A stretch of 64,000 bases of DNA, taken from NCBI GenBank assembly GCA_964471865.1, contig CAYYHU010000005.1:1-64000 (forward strand). Reading direction: 5' to 3'. The position numbers and the translations under genes were made by a program. The notes under the pieces were generated by a model. That model was given only the letters and a program-made list of their open reading frames with translations. It ran no database searches and was not told where the DNA came from. This document shows positions 35,017 through 44,436 of the stretch, piece after piece. Within the stretch, counting starts at the first letter, position 1, and the number at the start of each line of letters is the position of its first letter. This DNA comes from CAYMUC01 sp964471865 (lineage in GTDB: Bacteria > Actinomycetota > Acidimicrobiia > Acidimicrobiales > Ilumatobacteraceae).

Positions 35017-36103
35017 TCGTGTGTTGACGCGCCATGAGGTGAGCCGAGACGAACTCGCAGTGATCGCCACCGAGATCGCCGGAACTCTCCCCCGCTACCG
35101 GATCGATCAGATCTGGGAGGGTTGGTATCTCCACGGTCTCGCAACAACCGAGATCACCACCTTGCCTGCAGGACTGCGTCGTGACCTCGATGCCCGACTT
35201 CCCGCCGCCCTCGAACCGGTGACCGAGCGCGTCAGCGACGGCGGCGACACGATCAAACAGGTGTGGCGTCTCCATGACGGACATCTGATCGAGAGTGTGC
35301 TCATGCTCTACCGGGACCGGGCGACTGTGTGTGTGTCCTCCCAGGCCGGATGCGCCATGGGATGCGGTTTTTGCGCGACCGGCCAGGCGGGCTTCGACCG
35401 GCATCTGCAAGCGGGTGAAATCCTCGAACAGATCGTCCGAGCAGCTCGCGGGGCCAAGGAGCGCTCACGACGACTGTCCAATGTCGTGTTCATGGGGATG
35501 GGTGAGCCCCTGGCCAACGAAGCCGCTGTCTGGACCGCGATCGAACGGGCACATGGCGATATCGGCCTCTCGGCGCGTCATCTGACCGTGTCCACCGTGG
35601 GCATCATCCCGGGGATCCGTACCCTCGCCACCCGACCACTTCCGGTCAACCTGGCCGTGAGTCTGCACGCGGCCAACGACACGTTGCGCGATGAGCTCGT
35701 GCCGATCAACCGCCGGTATCCCCTCGATGATCTGATGGCGGCCTGCGATGACTATCTGCGCGTCAAAGGACGTCGTCTCAGTTTTGAATGGGCGATGATC
35801 GCCGGCGTCAACGACCGGGACTCTGATGCCATGGAGTTGGCGCAGCGATGCCGATCGCTGCGCCTGGCTGCTCATGTGAATCTGATTCCGCTCAATCCGA
35901 CGCCAGGCTGGCCCACCGTGGGTTCGGCCCCCGAGCGCGTCGCCGCCTTTCGCGATCGTCTCGAGCGTCTCGGCGTGAACGCGACGGTGCGCGCCAACCG
36001 CGGCACCGATATCGATGCGGCCTGTGGCCAACTGGCCGCCGGCGTCCGTACGACGCCGGCGACCGCGTCCGTCACGCTGTCGGCGACGCGCTCCGGACGG
36101 TGA
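35009..36103 (+). CDS. rlmN: 23S rRNA (adenine2503-C2)-methyltransferase RlmN
   Basis: 364 residues, radical SAM. The Fe-S motif CAMGCGFC lies near residue 115 within VSSQAGCAMGCGFCATGQAGF; VFMGMGEPLAN, LTVSTVGIIPGI and LAVSLHAAND follow, and the methyl-carrying Cys is in DIDAACGQLA near the C-terminus. The start is uncertain: GTG 35009 overlaps the mshD stop, and GTG 35021 is possible. Also methylates some tRNAs in related species. Confidence 0.92.
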   Translation: MPDRVLTRHEVSRDELAVIATEIAGTLPRYRIDQIWEGWYLHGLATTEITTLPAGLRRDLDARLPAALEPVTERVSDGGDTIKQVWRLHDGHLIESVLMLYRDRATVCVSSQAGCAMGCGFCATGQAGFDRHLQAGEILEQIVRAARGAKERSRRLSNVVFMGMGEPLANEAAVWTAIERAHGDIGLSARHLTVSTVGIIPGIRTLATRPLPVNLAVSLHAANDTLRDELVPINRRYPLDDLMAACDDYLRVKGRRLSFEWAMIAGVNDRDSDAMELAQRCRSLRLAAHVNLIPLNPTPGWPTVGSAPERVAAFRDRLERLGVNATVRANRGTDIDAACGQLAAGVRTTPATASVTLSATRSGR

Positions 36104-36241
36104 GCCAACGTCGGGCCGCCTGCGCCCTCGTCGAAGTGCGAGTGCCGACCTGTAGTGGAGTCGACACGGTTATGCGGTGGCGTAGCGAACCAACTCTCAC
36201 TCGGTGCCTCGCTGATGAAGCAGGTGCCGCTGCGACCATGA

Positions 36242-36588
36242 GCAGCACGCTGGAGCGCGCAAGCGCTGCTTAGGCTTGGAGATCGACGCGTCGAACACGG
36301 TCCGGTACTTCGCCGACTCGATGCAGTCCTCGCTTCCTGCAATGCTGCTGGAGTCGACCTCGAGGGTGTCAACACGGTGCTTCCAACCGAACGCGAACTC
36401 GAGGTCCTGACACTCCTCGCCCAGGGTGGAACAAAACGTCGATCGCGGCTGAACGGAGTTACAGCGTCTCGACGATCCGACGCAACACCATGATTATCTA
36501 CCGGAACCTGGGTGCCGCCAACAGTTCTGACGCGGTGAGCAGGGCCATCACGCTCGGCTTTCCCGTCGCGTCAGGGCGTCGTCGTTGA
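36242..36588 (+). pseudogene. LuxR-family HTH regulator remnant, frameshifted
   Basis: One frame gives ALLRLGDRRVEHGPVLRRL then LPTERELEVLTLLAQGGTK, the start of a LuxR DNA-binding domain. Near 36430 (GGAACAAAACG) the frame shifts, and the other frame continues SIAAERSYSVSTIRRNT then MIIYRNLGAANSSDAVSRAI, completing the HTH, to TGA 36586-36588. Upstream only degraded sequence is found and an in-frame TGA occurs at 36239. The protein is therefore a decayed C-terminal fragment. Its end overlaps the SPFH gene antisense by 18 nt. Confidence 0.65.
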
Positions 36589-37506
36589 CGCGTCGGTGTC
36601 GGGACCTGGCCGGGTGAACAACTCAGCGATGCCAGCCAGAGATCCCATCGCCGCGGTCGTGTCGGCGGGAAGGAAGATCTTGGTGGCGTTGCCATCGGCG
36701 ACTTCGGCGAGCGCTTCGAGATATTTGATGGCGATGAGATCAGGTGTCGGGTCACCGTCGTGGATCGCTTGGTAGACGGTACGAATGGCATCGGCTTCAC
36801 CCAGAGCCGTGGTCTGTTGACGGAACCGTTCGGCCTCGGCCAATTCGCGTACCGCTGTGGCCTGGCCTTCGGCTTCGAGAATGACGGCCTGACGCTGTCC
36901 TTCGGCTCGGGTGATCGCCGCCTGGCGTTCCCCATCGGCTTGGGTGACGGTGGCGCGGCGGGTTCGCTCGGCCTTCATCTGTTCGTGCATCGCCGACATC
37001 ACATCCGCGGGCGGATCGATCCGCTGGATCTCGACTCGCTTGACCCGAACACCCCAGGTGTCGGTCGCATCATCGAGGATCGAACGAAGACTCGCGTTGA
37101 TCGAGTCGCGACTCGTCAGAGCTTGGTCGAGTTGGAGATCACCCACGAGGTTTCGCAGATTCGTCTGAGCGAGTTTCGTGACCGCGGTGATGAAGTCGGC
37201 GACGTTGTAGATGAGTCGTTGCGGATCGACGGGTTCGTAGTAGACGACGGCGTCGACGGCCACGACCACGTTGTCGGAGGTGATCACCTCTTGTGGGGGA
37301 ACGTCCACGACGTGTTCACGCATGTCGACGAGACGCATGCGATCCACGAAGGGAATGATGAGACGCAGACCCGGATCGGCGGTCACGTGATATTTGCCCA
37401 GGCGTTCCACGACACCGCGTTGATAGGGCCGCACGATCCGCACACTCGACGCGACGTAGACGATGAGCAGTAAGAACACGGCTGCGAGAACGATGACAGC
37501 GATCAT
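36571..37506 (-). CDS. SPFH/stomatin-like membrane protein
   Basis: 311 residues. A single N-terminal membrane anchor ([19 protein letters not shown]) and SPFH domain: [41 protein letters not shown], then a coiled-coil [20 protein letters not shown] and [15 protein letters not shown]. Likely oligomeric, involved in membrane quality control with the NfeD partner upstream (ATGA overlap). Confidence 0.92.
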   Translation of the reverse strand: MIAVIVLAAVFLLLIVYVASSVRIVRPYQRGVVERLGKYHVTADPGLRLIIPFVDRMRLVDMREHVVDVPPQEVITSDNVVVAVDAVVYYEPVDPQRLIYNVADFITAVTKLAQTNLRNLVGDLQLDQALTSRDSINASLRSILDDATDTWGVRVKRVEIQRIDPPADVMSAMHEQMKAERTRRATVTQADGERQAAITRAEGQRQAVILEAEGQATAVRELAEAERFRQQTTALGEADAIRTVYQAIHDGDPTPDLIAIKYLEALAEVADGNATKIFLPADTTAAMGSLAGIAELFTRPGPDTDASTTTP

Positions 37507-37988
37507 GACGGAGTACCTCCGGGGCTCGGGGCGGGCAGGTCGACATGACGCACGATCACGGCAGTCCCTTTGACATCGACCACCTTGACGACGGTTCCGA
37601 CCGCCAAGGGACGGTGGTCGACGCTTTCGGCCCGCCAGTCCTCACGACCGAGGCGCACCGTCCCGGTCACTCCCGGGCCAGGACCGATCGCTGCGGTCAC
37701 GATGGCGTCCTGACCCAAAAGACGCCGCGATCCGATGCCGTCTTGAGGGTCGGCTTTGTCGAGGCGACGTCGCAAGGGAATCAACCCGATCGCTCCCAGA
37801 GCTGACACCGCCACGAACAACAGCCACTGCAACGCGATCGATCCACCTGAAAAGGCGGCGATCCCCGCGGCAAGCGAACCGGCCGCAAAGGGCAGCAGGA
37901 AGAACGAGCCAGCTACCGCGATCTCTCCGACGGCGAAGACGCCGACACCCGCGAGCCAGATCCAGCGCCAGAGCTCAGGACCGTCCAT
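37503..37988 (-). CDS. NfeD family protein
   Basis: 161 residues. Three to four membrane helices ([48 protein letters not shown]) followed by an OB-fold domain, [25 protein letters not shown]. Standard partner of SPFH proteins. TAGAGT lies 8 nt before ATG 37988. Confidence 0.9.
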   Translation of the reverse strand: MDGPELWRWIWLAGVGVFAVGEIAVAGSFFLLPFAAGSLAAGIAAFSGGSIALQWLLFVAVSALGAIGLIPLRRRLDKADPQDGIGSRRLLGQDAIVTAAIGPGPGVTGTVRLGREDWRAESVDHRPLAVGTVVKVVDVKGTAVIVRHVDLPAPSPGGTPS

Positions 37989-37996
37989 CCCCCAAG

Positions 37997-38002
37997 ACTC
38001 TA
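37997..38002 (-). promoter_or_regulatory. Putative -10 (TAGAGT) for nfeD-SPFH operon
   Basis: TAGAGT on the minus strand, 8 nt before the ATG of the NfeD gene; it also overlaps the 3' end of the DUF6285 gene. Confidence 0.45.
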
Positions 38003-38362
38003 CCGCTCCCCCAGGTATCGGGGGTTCGCGACCCTCAGTTTGTCCTTGACGCTCGCCCATACGAGCTCGCGTACCTCCTCGGCCCGCTCGTCGAGATCCC
38101 CGGCACGAATACGTGCCGCCAACTCGGCATCGTCGCGACACCCGAGGGCCTCGAGGCGCCGACGATGGACGTCGGCCTGCGCGGGACCGAGATCCAATTC
38201 CCTCTCGACCATGGCGAGCACGTTGATCGCGACTCGGGTGTGGAATTGCAGACGACCGTCGACAGCGGTCAACACATCGCGTTCGAGCCACTCCCGCACG
38301 GACTCGACGAGTTCGGCCATATCGGGCGCGTCATGGGGTTCATGTCCGGGTCGGCTCACCAA
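38000..38362 (-). CDS. DUF6285 domain protein
   Basis: 120 residues: LVESVREWLERDVLTAV, GRLQFHTRVAINVLAMVERELDLGP and DLDERAEEVRELVWASVKDKLRVANP. These small helical proteins are usually encoded next to an APH-type phosphotransferase and acyl-CoA dehydrogenase genes; function unknown. Overlaps the phosphotransferase stop by 7 nt. Confidence 0.8.
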   Translation of the reverse strand: MVSRPGHEPHDAPDMAELVESVREWLERDVLTAVDGRLQFHTRVAINVLAMVERELDLGPAQADVHRRRLEALGCRDDAELAARIRAGDLDERAEEVRELVWASVKDKLRVANPRYLGER

Positions 38363-39450
38363 CGTCCCTCCAACGCGAGAAACAGATCGTGCTCGTTTTC
38401 ACAGACTCGGCGCCCGATCGCCGCGAGTTCATGGCTCCGGGCCAGACCCGTGAGATGGGTGGCGGCCTGCGAGATACACATCACACCCCAGCGCAACGTC
38501 CCGTACACCTGCCACCAGATCAACTCGTTCAGGCTCACATCGATGCCTGAGGCCTGGGCGTACTCGTCGAGCAACTCCTCGTAGCTGCCGATGCCCGCCA
38601 CCGGCTCAGGACCGCCGAATCGCCAGGCTCGAACGCACAACCACCCGAGGTCCTCGATGGGATCACCGGCATGGACGAGTTCCCAATCGAGCACCGCCGC
38701 GAGCCCGGCATCGTTCATCATGAGATTGCCGAGGCGGAAATCACCATGGACGAGGCTGCAACGCCGACTCTCGGGGCGGTTGGTCATGAGCCATTTCATC
38801 GCCAGTTCGAAGGCTGGATGGGCCTCGCCGAGCTCATCGAGAATTCCGCGATAGTGATCGATCTCCTCATCGGGCGGCAATCCAGGGACCGTCTCGGGAT
38901 CGATGCGATGGATTGCGGCGAGGGCGCGGGCCGCGTCGCGGACGAAATGCGTGCGAGCCGTGGCGTGGGCCTCATCGCGCAGAATGCGCCGAGCGATCGT
39001 CTCCCCATCGACAGCTCGCACCACCATAAAGGGCTCACCGAGTTCGTCCCCGGTCCCCGACCGGATCACCTCAGGAACCGGAACCCCCTCACCATGGGCG
39101 GCTCGCAGCGCCGCGACCTCGACGCGTAGATCTCGCGGCGAGCCTGGACGTTGACGCTGCAGGATCAGATCCTCTTCAGCGACGCGGAATCTCCAGGTTT
39201 CGCGTGACGCACCACCCGAGAGTCGCTGCAGACCCTCGACTCGATCGACGTCGAGGACCACGGCGAGATCGCTGGCGAGTTCATGGGCGGCGTCGNNNNN
39301 NNNNNNNNNNNNNNNNNNNNNNNNNNNNNNNNNNNNNNNNNNNNNNNNNNNNNNNNNNNNNNNNNNNNNNNNNNNNNNNNNNNNNNNNNNNNNNNCGTCG
39401 AGGACCACGGCGAGATCGCTGGCGAGTTCATGGGCGGCGTCGGTCGTCAT
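38356..39450 (-). CDS. APH-family phosphotransferase, interrupted by an assembly gap
   Basis: Aminoglycoside-phosphotransferase-fold kinase of the acyl-CoA-dehydrogenase-associated type. After the gap: LQRLSGGASRETWRF, PFMVVRAVDGE, LVHGDFRLGNLMMND (catalytic HGD..N) and AVLDWELVHAGDP (DW metal). The first residues MTTDAAHELASDLAVVLD are present on both sides of the N run. Removing one 47-nt copy and the Ns gives a continuous protein of about 315 residues. SD GGAGG lies before ATG 39450. The role may be phosphorylation of a hydroxyacyl or choline-like substrate (inference). Confidence 0.85.
   Translation of the reverse strand: MTTDAAHELASDLAVVLDXXXXXXXXXXXXXXXXXXXXXXXXXXXXXXXXXXDAAHELASDLAVVLDVDRVEGLQRLSGGASRETWRFRVAEEDLILQRQRPGSPRDLRVEVAALRAAHGEGVPVPEVIRSGTGDELGEPFMVVRAVDGETIARRILRDEAHATARTHFVRDAARALAAIHRIDPETVPGLPPDEEIDHYRGILDELGEAHPAFELAMKWLMTNRPESRRCSLVHGDFRLGNLMMNDAGLAAVLDWELVHAGDPIEDLGWLCVRAWRFGGPEPVAGIGSYEELLDEYAQASGIDVSLNELIWWQVYGTLRWGVMCISQAATHLTGLARSHELAAIGRRVCENEHDLFLALEGRW
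39249..39295. repeat. 47-nt direct repeat, left of N gap
   Basis: Identical to 39396-39442. This is most simply the same genomic sequence present at both contig ends, not a biological repeat. Confidence 0.9.
39296..39395. other. Scaffold gap of 100 N
   Basis: One hundred N with identical 47-nt flanks. Real length is probably negative (contig overlap), so coordinates to the right are probably shifted by 147 nt compared with the true genome. Confidence 0.95.
39396..39442. repeat. 47-nt direct repeat, right of N gap
   Basis: Identical to 39249-39295; it encodes the first residues of the phosphotransferase. Confidence 0.9.
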
Positions 39451-39463
39451 CAGGCCCTCCGGA

Positions 39464-40549
39464 TCAACAAAACGCTCGGACCGTCGGATAGGGATTCACG
39501 TTGGGACCGCCTCCGGGTCGGATCTCGAAATGAAGATGGGGAATGCCGATCGCATTACCGGTATCGCCGACGTAGCCGATCACGTCTCCCGCGCGCACTG
39601 GTCCGAGAGTGTCCCAGCGATCGAGATGGGCGTAGTAGTAGCGATGCCCGTCGTTACCTTGGAGATAGACAACGTTGCCGCCCAGACGGTTCGTCCCCGA
39701 TCGCGCGATCCCCGAGACCACGGCAACCAGCGGCGTACCCCGAGGGCTGATGAAATCGACACCGAGGTGGCGGCGATCACCGGGGCGAGGAGCACCCCAG
39801 GTGTCGGCGAATGCCGTGGTTCCCGCCACCGGGCAGACCCAGCCCGGTCCCCCCACGACCCCGGCCGCCATCTGGCGCACCTCGACCCCGTCGCGCGCCA
39901 CGACATCGTTGCGCTGCTGTTCGAAACGCGCCGCTTCGAGCGCCTGTTGAACTGCGGCATCACGCAGTCGTTGCGACTCGGCGGCTTGTAACTGCAACAC
40001 CGTGCGCTCAGCGGCGATACGACGCGTTTCCAGCTCCTCTCGAGCAGCCTCCAAGGCCTTGCGCTCAGCCTCGGCTCGCCGGGTGATCGCTTCGAGGTCG
40101 GCACGTTGAGCATCGAGATCGGCGAGGTCTGCGACCGTGGTGGTCGATACGACGCTCATGAACACCGCCGCCTGGGCCTCGTCGGTGGGTCCGCGCCATC
40201 CCGTCAACAACGGCAGCGGTGACACCGCTGCGTCCATGAAACGTTCCACGACCGCGATTTCGAGTTGTTCGGTCAACTCGGCGGTACGAGCCACCGCCTC
40301 GGCGCGCTCGGTCTCGGTGACGCTGAGGGTCAGTTCGAGCTCCTCGAGACGTTCGGCGGCTTGGGCCCATTCCCCCGCGGCAGTATCGGCACGTTCTTGG
40401 GCTGCGAGGATCTCGGCTGCAGCCCGGGTGGCGGCATCATCGGCGTAACCCACCCGAGACGACCCCACCACCATGATCACGACCGCTCCCAGCGCGATCA
40501 CAGCCGCTACTGCGGTCGAGATCACCTGGGAACACCGACACCGCATCAA
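39464..40549 (-). CDS. M23 family peptidoglycan endopeptidase with coiled coil
   Basis: 361 residues. A signal/anchor region [18 protein letters not shown], a long coiled coil of Ala/Glu/Arg (about residues 38-215) and a C-terminal LytM domain with HLGVDF (HxxxD) and HLHFEI (HxH), the full zinc-ligand set. Resembles EnvC/NlpD-like or RipA-associated proteins that cleave or regulate cell wall at division. It lies 13 nt before the phosphotransferase start and is divergent from the ABC ATPase. Confidence 0.88.
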   Translation of the reverse strand: MMRCRCSQVISTAVAAVIALGAVVIMVVGSSRVGYADDAATRAAAEILAAQERADTAAGEWAQAAERLEELELTLSVTETERAEAVARTAELTEQLEIAVVERFMDAAVSPLPLLTGWRGPTDEAQAAVFMSVVSTTTVADLADLDAQRADLEAITRRAEAERKALEAAREELETRRIAAERTVLQLQAAESQRLRDAAVQQALEAARFEQQRNDVVARDGVEVRQMAAGVVGGPGWVCPVAGTTAFADTWGAPRPGDRRHLGVDFISPRGTPLVAVVSGIARSGTNRLGGNVVYLQGNDGHRYYYAHLDRWDTLGPVRAGDVIGYVGDTGNAIGIPHLHFEIRPGGGPNVNPYPTVRAFC

Positions 40550-40575
40550 TCGCGACGCTAGTGGACCGTTGGGTC

Positions 40576-40581
40576 TACCGT
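40576..40581 (+). promoter_or_regulatory. Putative -10 (TACCGT) for ABC ATPase gene
   Basis: TACCGT, 7 nt, then GTG 40589; identical element and spacing to the pair at 27039-27048. Confidence 0.55.
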
Positions 40582-40588
40582 CAGAGAC

Positions 40589-41383
40589 GTGACGAGTCCG
40601 ACACAGCCTCTCGTGATGCGAGACGTCTCACTCGTTCGTGGCGCCACCACCATCCTGCATCCTCTCGACTGGACCATCGAGTCCGGTCACCACTGGTTGG
40701 TACTCGGAGGCAACGGATCCGCGAAGACCTCACTCGTTCGGATCGCGGGACTCGATCTACACCCCACTACGGGAACCGTCGAGGTCTTGGGCGAGCGTCT
40801 CGGCTCGACCGATGTGCGGACTCTGCGACGTCGTATCGGAACGGTCTCAGCCGCTCTTGGGGGACAACTGCGACCCGAGTTGAGCGTGCATGACGCCGTC
40901 ATGACGGCGCGTCGGGCGGCTCTGGAGCCGTGGTGGCACACCTATGACGATGCCGACCGCGAGGCAACGCTCGAGGCCCTTGGCCGTCTCGGAGTGGCAC
41001 GGCTCGCCGAGCGCAGCCTCGGATCGTTGTCCTCGGGCGAACAACAGCGGGTTCTGCTCGCTCGGGGCCTCGTCAACGACCCGGCATTGCTGCTTCTCGA
41101 TGAGCCCAGTGCCCGATTGGATCTCGCCGGTCGCGTCCAGTTGTCCCAGGCCCTTGCTGAACTCACCCAGCTACCAGCTGCTCCGTCTTTGGTGCTGGTG
41201 ACCCACCATCTCGACGAGGTACCTGCGGGAATCACCCATGTGATGATGCTGCGAGCGGGAACAGTCGTGGCCGCGGGTGAACTCGACACGACGCTGACAT
41301 CGGCAGCGGTCAGTGAAACCTTCGGGCTCGAGCTCGTCCTCGAGTACCGCGCAGGACGTTTCAGCGTTCGCCCAGCAGGCTGA
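40589..41383 (+). CDS. ABC transporter ATP-binding protein (orphan)
   Basis: 264 residues with GTG start. Walker A reads [11 protein letters not shown], with Ala in place of the last Gly of GxxGxGK; signature [19 protein letters not shown], Walker [14 protein letters not shown] and H-loop [10 protein letters not shown] are present. Similar to ModF-like and related stand-alone ATPases. No permease or binding protein is adjacent, so the partner is unknown. 3' end overlaps the convergent SRPBCC gene by 23 nt. Confidence 0.85.
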   Translation: MTSPTQPLVMRDVSLVRGATTILHPLDWTIESGHHWLVLGGNGSAKTSLVRIAGLDLHPTTGTVEVLGERLGSTDVRTLRRRIGTVSAALGGQLRPELSVHDAVMTARRAALEPWWHTYDDADREATLEALGRLGVARLAERSLGSLSSGEQQRVLLARGLVNDPALLLLDEPSARLDLAGRVQLSQALAELTQLPAAPSLVLVTHHLDEVPAGITHVMMLRAGTVVAAGELDTTLTSAAVSETFGLELVLEYRAGRFSVRPAG

Positions 41384-41867
41384 GCAGCGTCTCACGGGCA
41401 CGCGCGATCTCATCGGCAAGGATGCGATCGAGGACTCCTCCCGTCCACAACCGACCGCCGTACTCGAGTCGTACCGCCAGACGGGTTCCTCCGCTGTCGA
41501 GGGAGATCAACTCGACGGTCAGCACCCAAGGCGCATGTTGACGACCGTCGAGTTCGCGTCGTTCGAACACGAGTCTCTCGACCCCCGCCGTGGCGTCGTC
41601 ATGCTCGGTAACGGCCCGGCGCACCATGCGGAGACGTTTGGACCGAGCGAACGGCCCGAGGCGCGCCCGTAGCTCGACTGTCCAGGCGCGATCGATGCCA
41701 CGCTGATCCTCCGAGGTGGCGTCGAGTGCGGGGGCGTGCGGTGGGACCGAATCGACGGCGACGTCGTAGATGAGACGCATCCACTGGGGATACGCCGACA
41801 GGTCGTCGACGAAGGGTCGCACGGCGTCCACGGGACGCGAGGTGACCAGTTCAGCGGTCGCTTCCAT
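41361..41867 (-). CDS. SRPBCC family protein
   Basis: 168 residues with a START/polyketide-cyclase-like fold: VTSRPVDAVRPFVDDLSAYPQWM, then AWTVELRARLGPFARSKRL and TRLAVRLEYGGRLW. Ligand unknown; a lipid or hydrophobic molecule is usual. It follows the DUF3499 gene by 11 nt, so the pair is probably one transcript. Confidence 0.85.
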   Translation of the reverse strand: MEATAELVTSRPVDAVRPFVDDLSAYPQWMRLIYDVAVDSVPPHAPALDATSEDQRGIDRAWTVELRARLGPFARSKRLRMVRRAVTEHDDATAGVERLVFERRELDGRQHAPWVLTVELISLDSGGTRLAVRLEYGGRLWTGGVLDRILADEIARARETLLSLLGER

Positions 41868-41878
41868 CGTCGAGGTGC

Positions 41879-42514
41879 TCAGTCGGATCGACGACGACCG
41901 GTGAAGGCTCGTCCCAACAACGGTGTGGTGGCGTCGAGAGCACCATCGAGGGTGTCATCGAGGTCGAAGTTCGGGCTCCAGGGCAACGCCCGGGTCTCAT
42001 CGAGATCGTCGCTAGGAGTCTCACCGGCCAGTTCGGCCACGGTCACATCGTCGGAGTGATCGTCGTCATCCGCGACCGGGGTGCTGAACAACGGGATGAT
42101 GGTCTCTTCAGGAACCACGCGACGTTTGCGGCGGCGTGGATGTAGGGCTTGAGAACCCACTGGCGTCGACACCGGAGTCTCCCGAGGTCCTGGGGACGGG
42201 GTGGTGACGGGATCGGTCACCTCGGGATCGCGACGCTTGCGACTCCGCGACCGTGGCGGTGTGGACTCTCGTTTCGCGGCGGCCGAAGCCGAGTTGGTCG
42301 CCACCGTGAACAGTCGCGGCGTCGGATCTCGCTGGTCGTCGAGGGTCCACCCCCGTGGTACCACCAGCGCATCGGCATGTCGGCGACACAACGCCCCCGA
42401 CGTGCTCACCTCTCCGATCTCGGACAACAACTCGACGAGGAGCCGGGAGGCGTCAAAACGGTAAGCGACGACCGCGACCTCAGAACAGGCCGGACGTTCA
42501 CACCGACGACTCAC
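41879..42514 (-). CDS. DUF3499 domain protein
   Basis: 211 residues. The N-terminus has two short Cys pairs and a His: CERPACSEVAVVAYRF and ALCRRHADALVVPRGWTL, a zinc-ribbon-like DUF3499 domain restricted largely to Actinomycetota. The C-terminal half is a disordered Pro/Ser/Asp-rich tail with RRRKRR. Start GTG 42514 is chosen because TAGCCT stands 7 nt upstream and the domain begins there. An ATG at 42532 is possible. Confidence 0.85.
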   Translation of the reverse strand: MSRRCERPACSEVAVVAYRFDASRLLVELLSEIGEVSTSGALCRRHADALVVPRGWTLDDQRDPTPRLFTVATNSASAAAKRESTPPRSRSRKRRDPEVTDPVTTPSPGPRETPVSTPVGSQALHPRRRKRRVVPEETIIPLFSTPVADDDDHSDDVTVAELAGETPSDDLDETRALPWSPNFDLDDTLDGALDATTPLLGRAFTGRRRSD

Positions 42515-42703
42515 GGCCTTCAGGCTAGCCATCTCGGCGTCACCACCTGGGGATGGACATCGAAGCGCAGCGACACCCGAGCACGTAGCGCCGCAGTCCG
42601 AAGCGATCCACTCATGCAACGGCTCAGCACTGGGTCTCCAGCAACGAACGATGCAGCAGCCAACGTTCGACAGGACCACTCGATGATCGAGTCGCAACTC
42701 GAT
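42515..42703. other. Intergenic stretch, DUF3499 to tRNA-Val
   Basis: About 190 nt with no gene supported. It contains TAGCCT (42522-42527) for the DUF3499 gene; no hairpin with T-run was found. Confidence 0.5.
42522..42527 (-). promoter_or_regulatory. Putative -10 (TAGCCT) for the DUF3499 gene
   Basis: TAGCCT on the minus strand followed by 7 nt and GTG 42514. Confidence 0.5.
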
Positions 42704-42780
42704 CTGGTGGGCGATGCGGGCCTCGATCCCACGACCTCCACGGTGTGAACGTGGCGCTCTTCCAACTGAGCTAATCGCCC
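42704..42780 (-). tRNA. tRNA-Val (CAC anticodon)
   Basis: Acceptor GGGCGAT/ATCGCCC, anticodon stem CCACG/CGTGG with loop TTCACAC (CAC); CCA encoded at 42706-42704. Second Val isoacceptor besides the UAC one at 14910. Confidence 0.93.
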
Positions 42781-42859
42781 TCGTGCGGGACGGCACCATA
42801 TCACCGCTCCCCTCAGATCCACCACCCGCTGCTCGGCGGTGGTGTCTCGGCCCTGGTCG

Positions 42860-43480
42860 TCACCCTCGGGCGGTTGGGGTGGTGGCCACCGGTATCACAC
42901 AGGCCAGCCCCATACCCTGACGGTCCCTCAGGGTGACGGTTCCGAACGGACATCGGCTGTCGAAGGGAATCAGAGCCTCCACGACCGCGTCATGGGTTTG
43001 ATCACAGCTGACTTCCCGAGCCAACTCGCCTGGTTCCACGACTACGCAGGAACCGGCGACGAGCAGATTGTCCACAGGCGCCGGACCCGAGGGTTGGACG
43101 AGCACCGACAACACGATCACGCCGATCGAACCGACCGCCACGAGCCCGAGAACGAACCGCCAGGGGAAGCGTGCCGGTCCCGGAGGCGGGGTCATCGCTA
43201 CCGGTTCGGCAGCGGTCGTGGTGGCGCTTGCGGTGACGGGTCGTGAGCTGCGAAGCATCAACGTCTCGTCATACGCTCGCCGCCGAGCCGGATCCGACAG
43301 CACCCGCCAGGCCTCGTTGATTCGTGACATGGCTTCGGACTCGGGGCCGGATGCAGCCGAACCCCGAGTGTCGGGATGCAGATGCCGAGCGAGACGCCGA
43401 TAGGCGGCTCGGATCTCGGCGAGATCGGCTCGGCTGTCGACACCGAGTATCTCGTAATGGTCCGGTGAGTTGCGGGGCAC
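42860..43480 (-). CDS. DnaJ-domain membrane protein
   Basis: 206 residues. N-terminal J domain: HYEILGVDSRADLAEIRAAYRRL, ARHLHPDTRG (HPD intact), INEAWRVLSDPARRRAY. A linker, a membrane helix (FVLGLVAVGSIGVIVLSVLV) and an extracytoplasmic domain with three or four Cys resembling septum-formation-type domains. Probably recruits Hsp70 to the membrane. GTG start, 7 nt after the hydroxyacid dehydrogenase stop. Confidence 0.88.
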   Translation of the reverse strand: MPRNSPDHYEILGVDSRADLAEIRAAYRRLARHLHPDTRGSAASGPESEAMSRINEAWRVLSDPARRRAYDETLMLRSSRPVTASATTTAAEPVAMTPPPGPARFPWRFVLGLVAVGSIGVIVLSVLVQPSGPAPVDNLLVAGSCVVVEPGELAREVSCDQTHDAVVEALIPFDSRCPFGTVTLRDRQGMGLACVIPVATTPTARG

Positions 43481-43487
43481 GGGTGCT

Positions 43488-44426
43488 TCAGTAACCGAGG
43501 TCGGCGTCGATCGACCCGATCAGGTCGACACCGTCACGGTAGCGGCGAACGTTCGTGGTGATCCTCTCGGCCAGCAACGGAACCGCCATCTCCGGGGTGT
43601 TGCCGACATGGGGCGTGATGATGCACCGCGGTTCGCTCCACAACGGATGACCTGGCGGGAGAGGCTCGGGATCGGTGACGTCGAGACCGGCACCCCCGAT
43701 TCGCTCCTCGGCGAGTGCCCGAACCAGATCCTCGGTGACGATATGACGGCCTCGCGCCACGTTCACGAGCCAGGCATGAGGTTCCATCATTTCCAGTTCG
43801 CTGTGGCCGATGATCCCCACGGTCTCGTCGGTGAGCGCGAGGGCGAGAACGACCAGATCGGCACCCGGCAACGCGTCGGCGTAGCGGTCCGCCTCGAGGA
43901 CATCCGCCACCCCATCCATGGCCTGCACCCGATTGCGCACCACCGTGATGTGGCAATCGAAGGGGCCGAGAAGCCGAACCAACGATTCGGTGATGCCCCC
44001 ACCACCCAGGATCGTCACGCGGGCTCCGAGCAGGTTGCGACCCCGCGGAGACGACCACGCACTTTCGCGGGCATAGGACCCGACCCCGCGCAGACCCGCA
44101 AGGGCGAGACCCAGAGCCATCTCGGCCACCGGTTCGGCATAGACACCCTTACCGCAGGTCCACCGGCGATCGCGATCGACGAGATGGACATAGCGTTCCA
44201 CCCCTGCCCAGGGCAATTGGATCCAGTCCAGATGCGGATGCGCTGTCAGTAACTCCCCCAGGGCCGTGGCGTCATGGGGGTGCCCCCACACGAGTCCGGT
44301 GGCCTGGGAGGGATCCACGACCTCAGCCCCGGCTGCGAGCACGGCCTCGGCCATCCAAGCCGGCGCCTCGGAAGGTCCGACCGCGATTTTGACGGCGTCA
44401 CCCGCGGGTGAGGAGGCCTGCGACAT
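43488..44426 (-). CDS. D-2-hydroxyacid dehydrogenase
   Basis: 312 residues. Nucleotide-binding motif RVTILGGGGITESL, then the catalytic Arg in LVNVARGRHIVTEDL, GLDVTDPEPLPPGHPLW and His in ITPHVGNTPEM. NAD-linked reduction of 2-oxo acids; substrate unknown. It is the next gene after the importer permease (gap 10 nt), so it is in the polyamine operon. Confidence 0.9.
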   Translation of the reverse strand: MSQASSPAGDAVKIAVGPSEAPAWMAEAVLAAGAEVVDPSQATGLVWGHPHDATALGELLTAHPHLDWIQLPWAGVERYVHLVDRDRRWTCGKGVYAEPVAEMALGLALAGLRGVGSYARESAWSSPRGRNLLGARVTILGGGGITESLVRLLGPFDCHITVVRNRVQAMDGVADVLEADRYADALPGADLVVLALALTDETVGIIGHSELEMMEPHAWLVNVARGRHIVTEDLVRALAEERIGGAGLDVTDPEPLPPGHPLWSEPRCIITPHVGNTPEMAVPLLAERITTNVRRYRDGVDLIGSIDADLGY

Positions 44427-44436
44427 CGGGCCGAGG

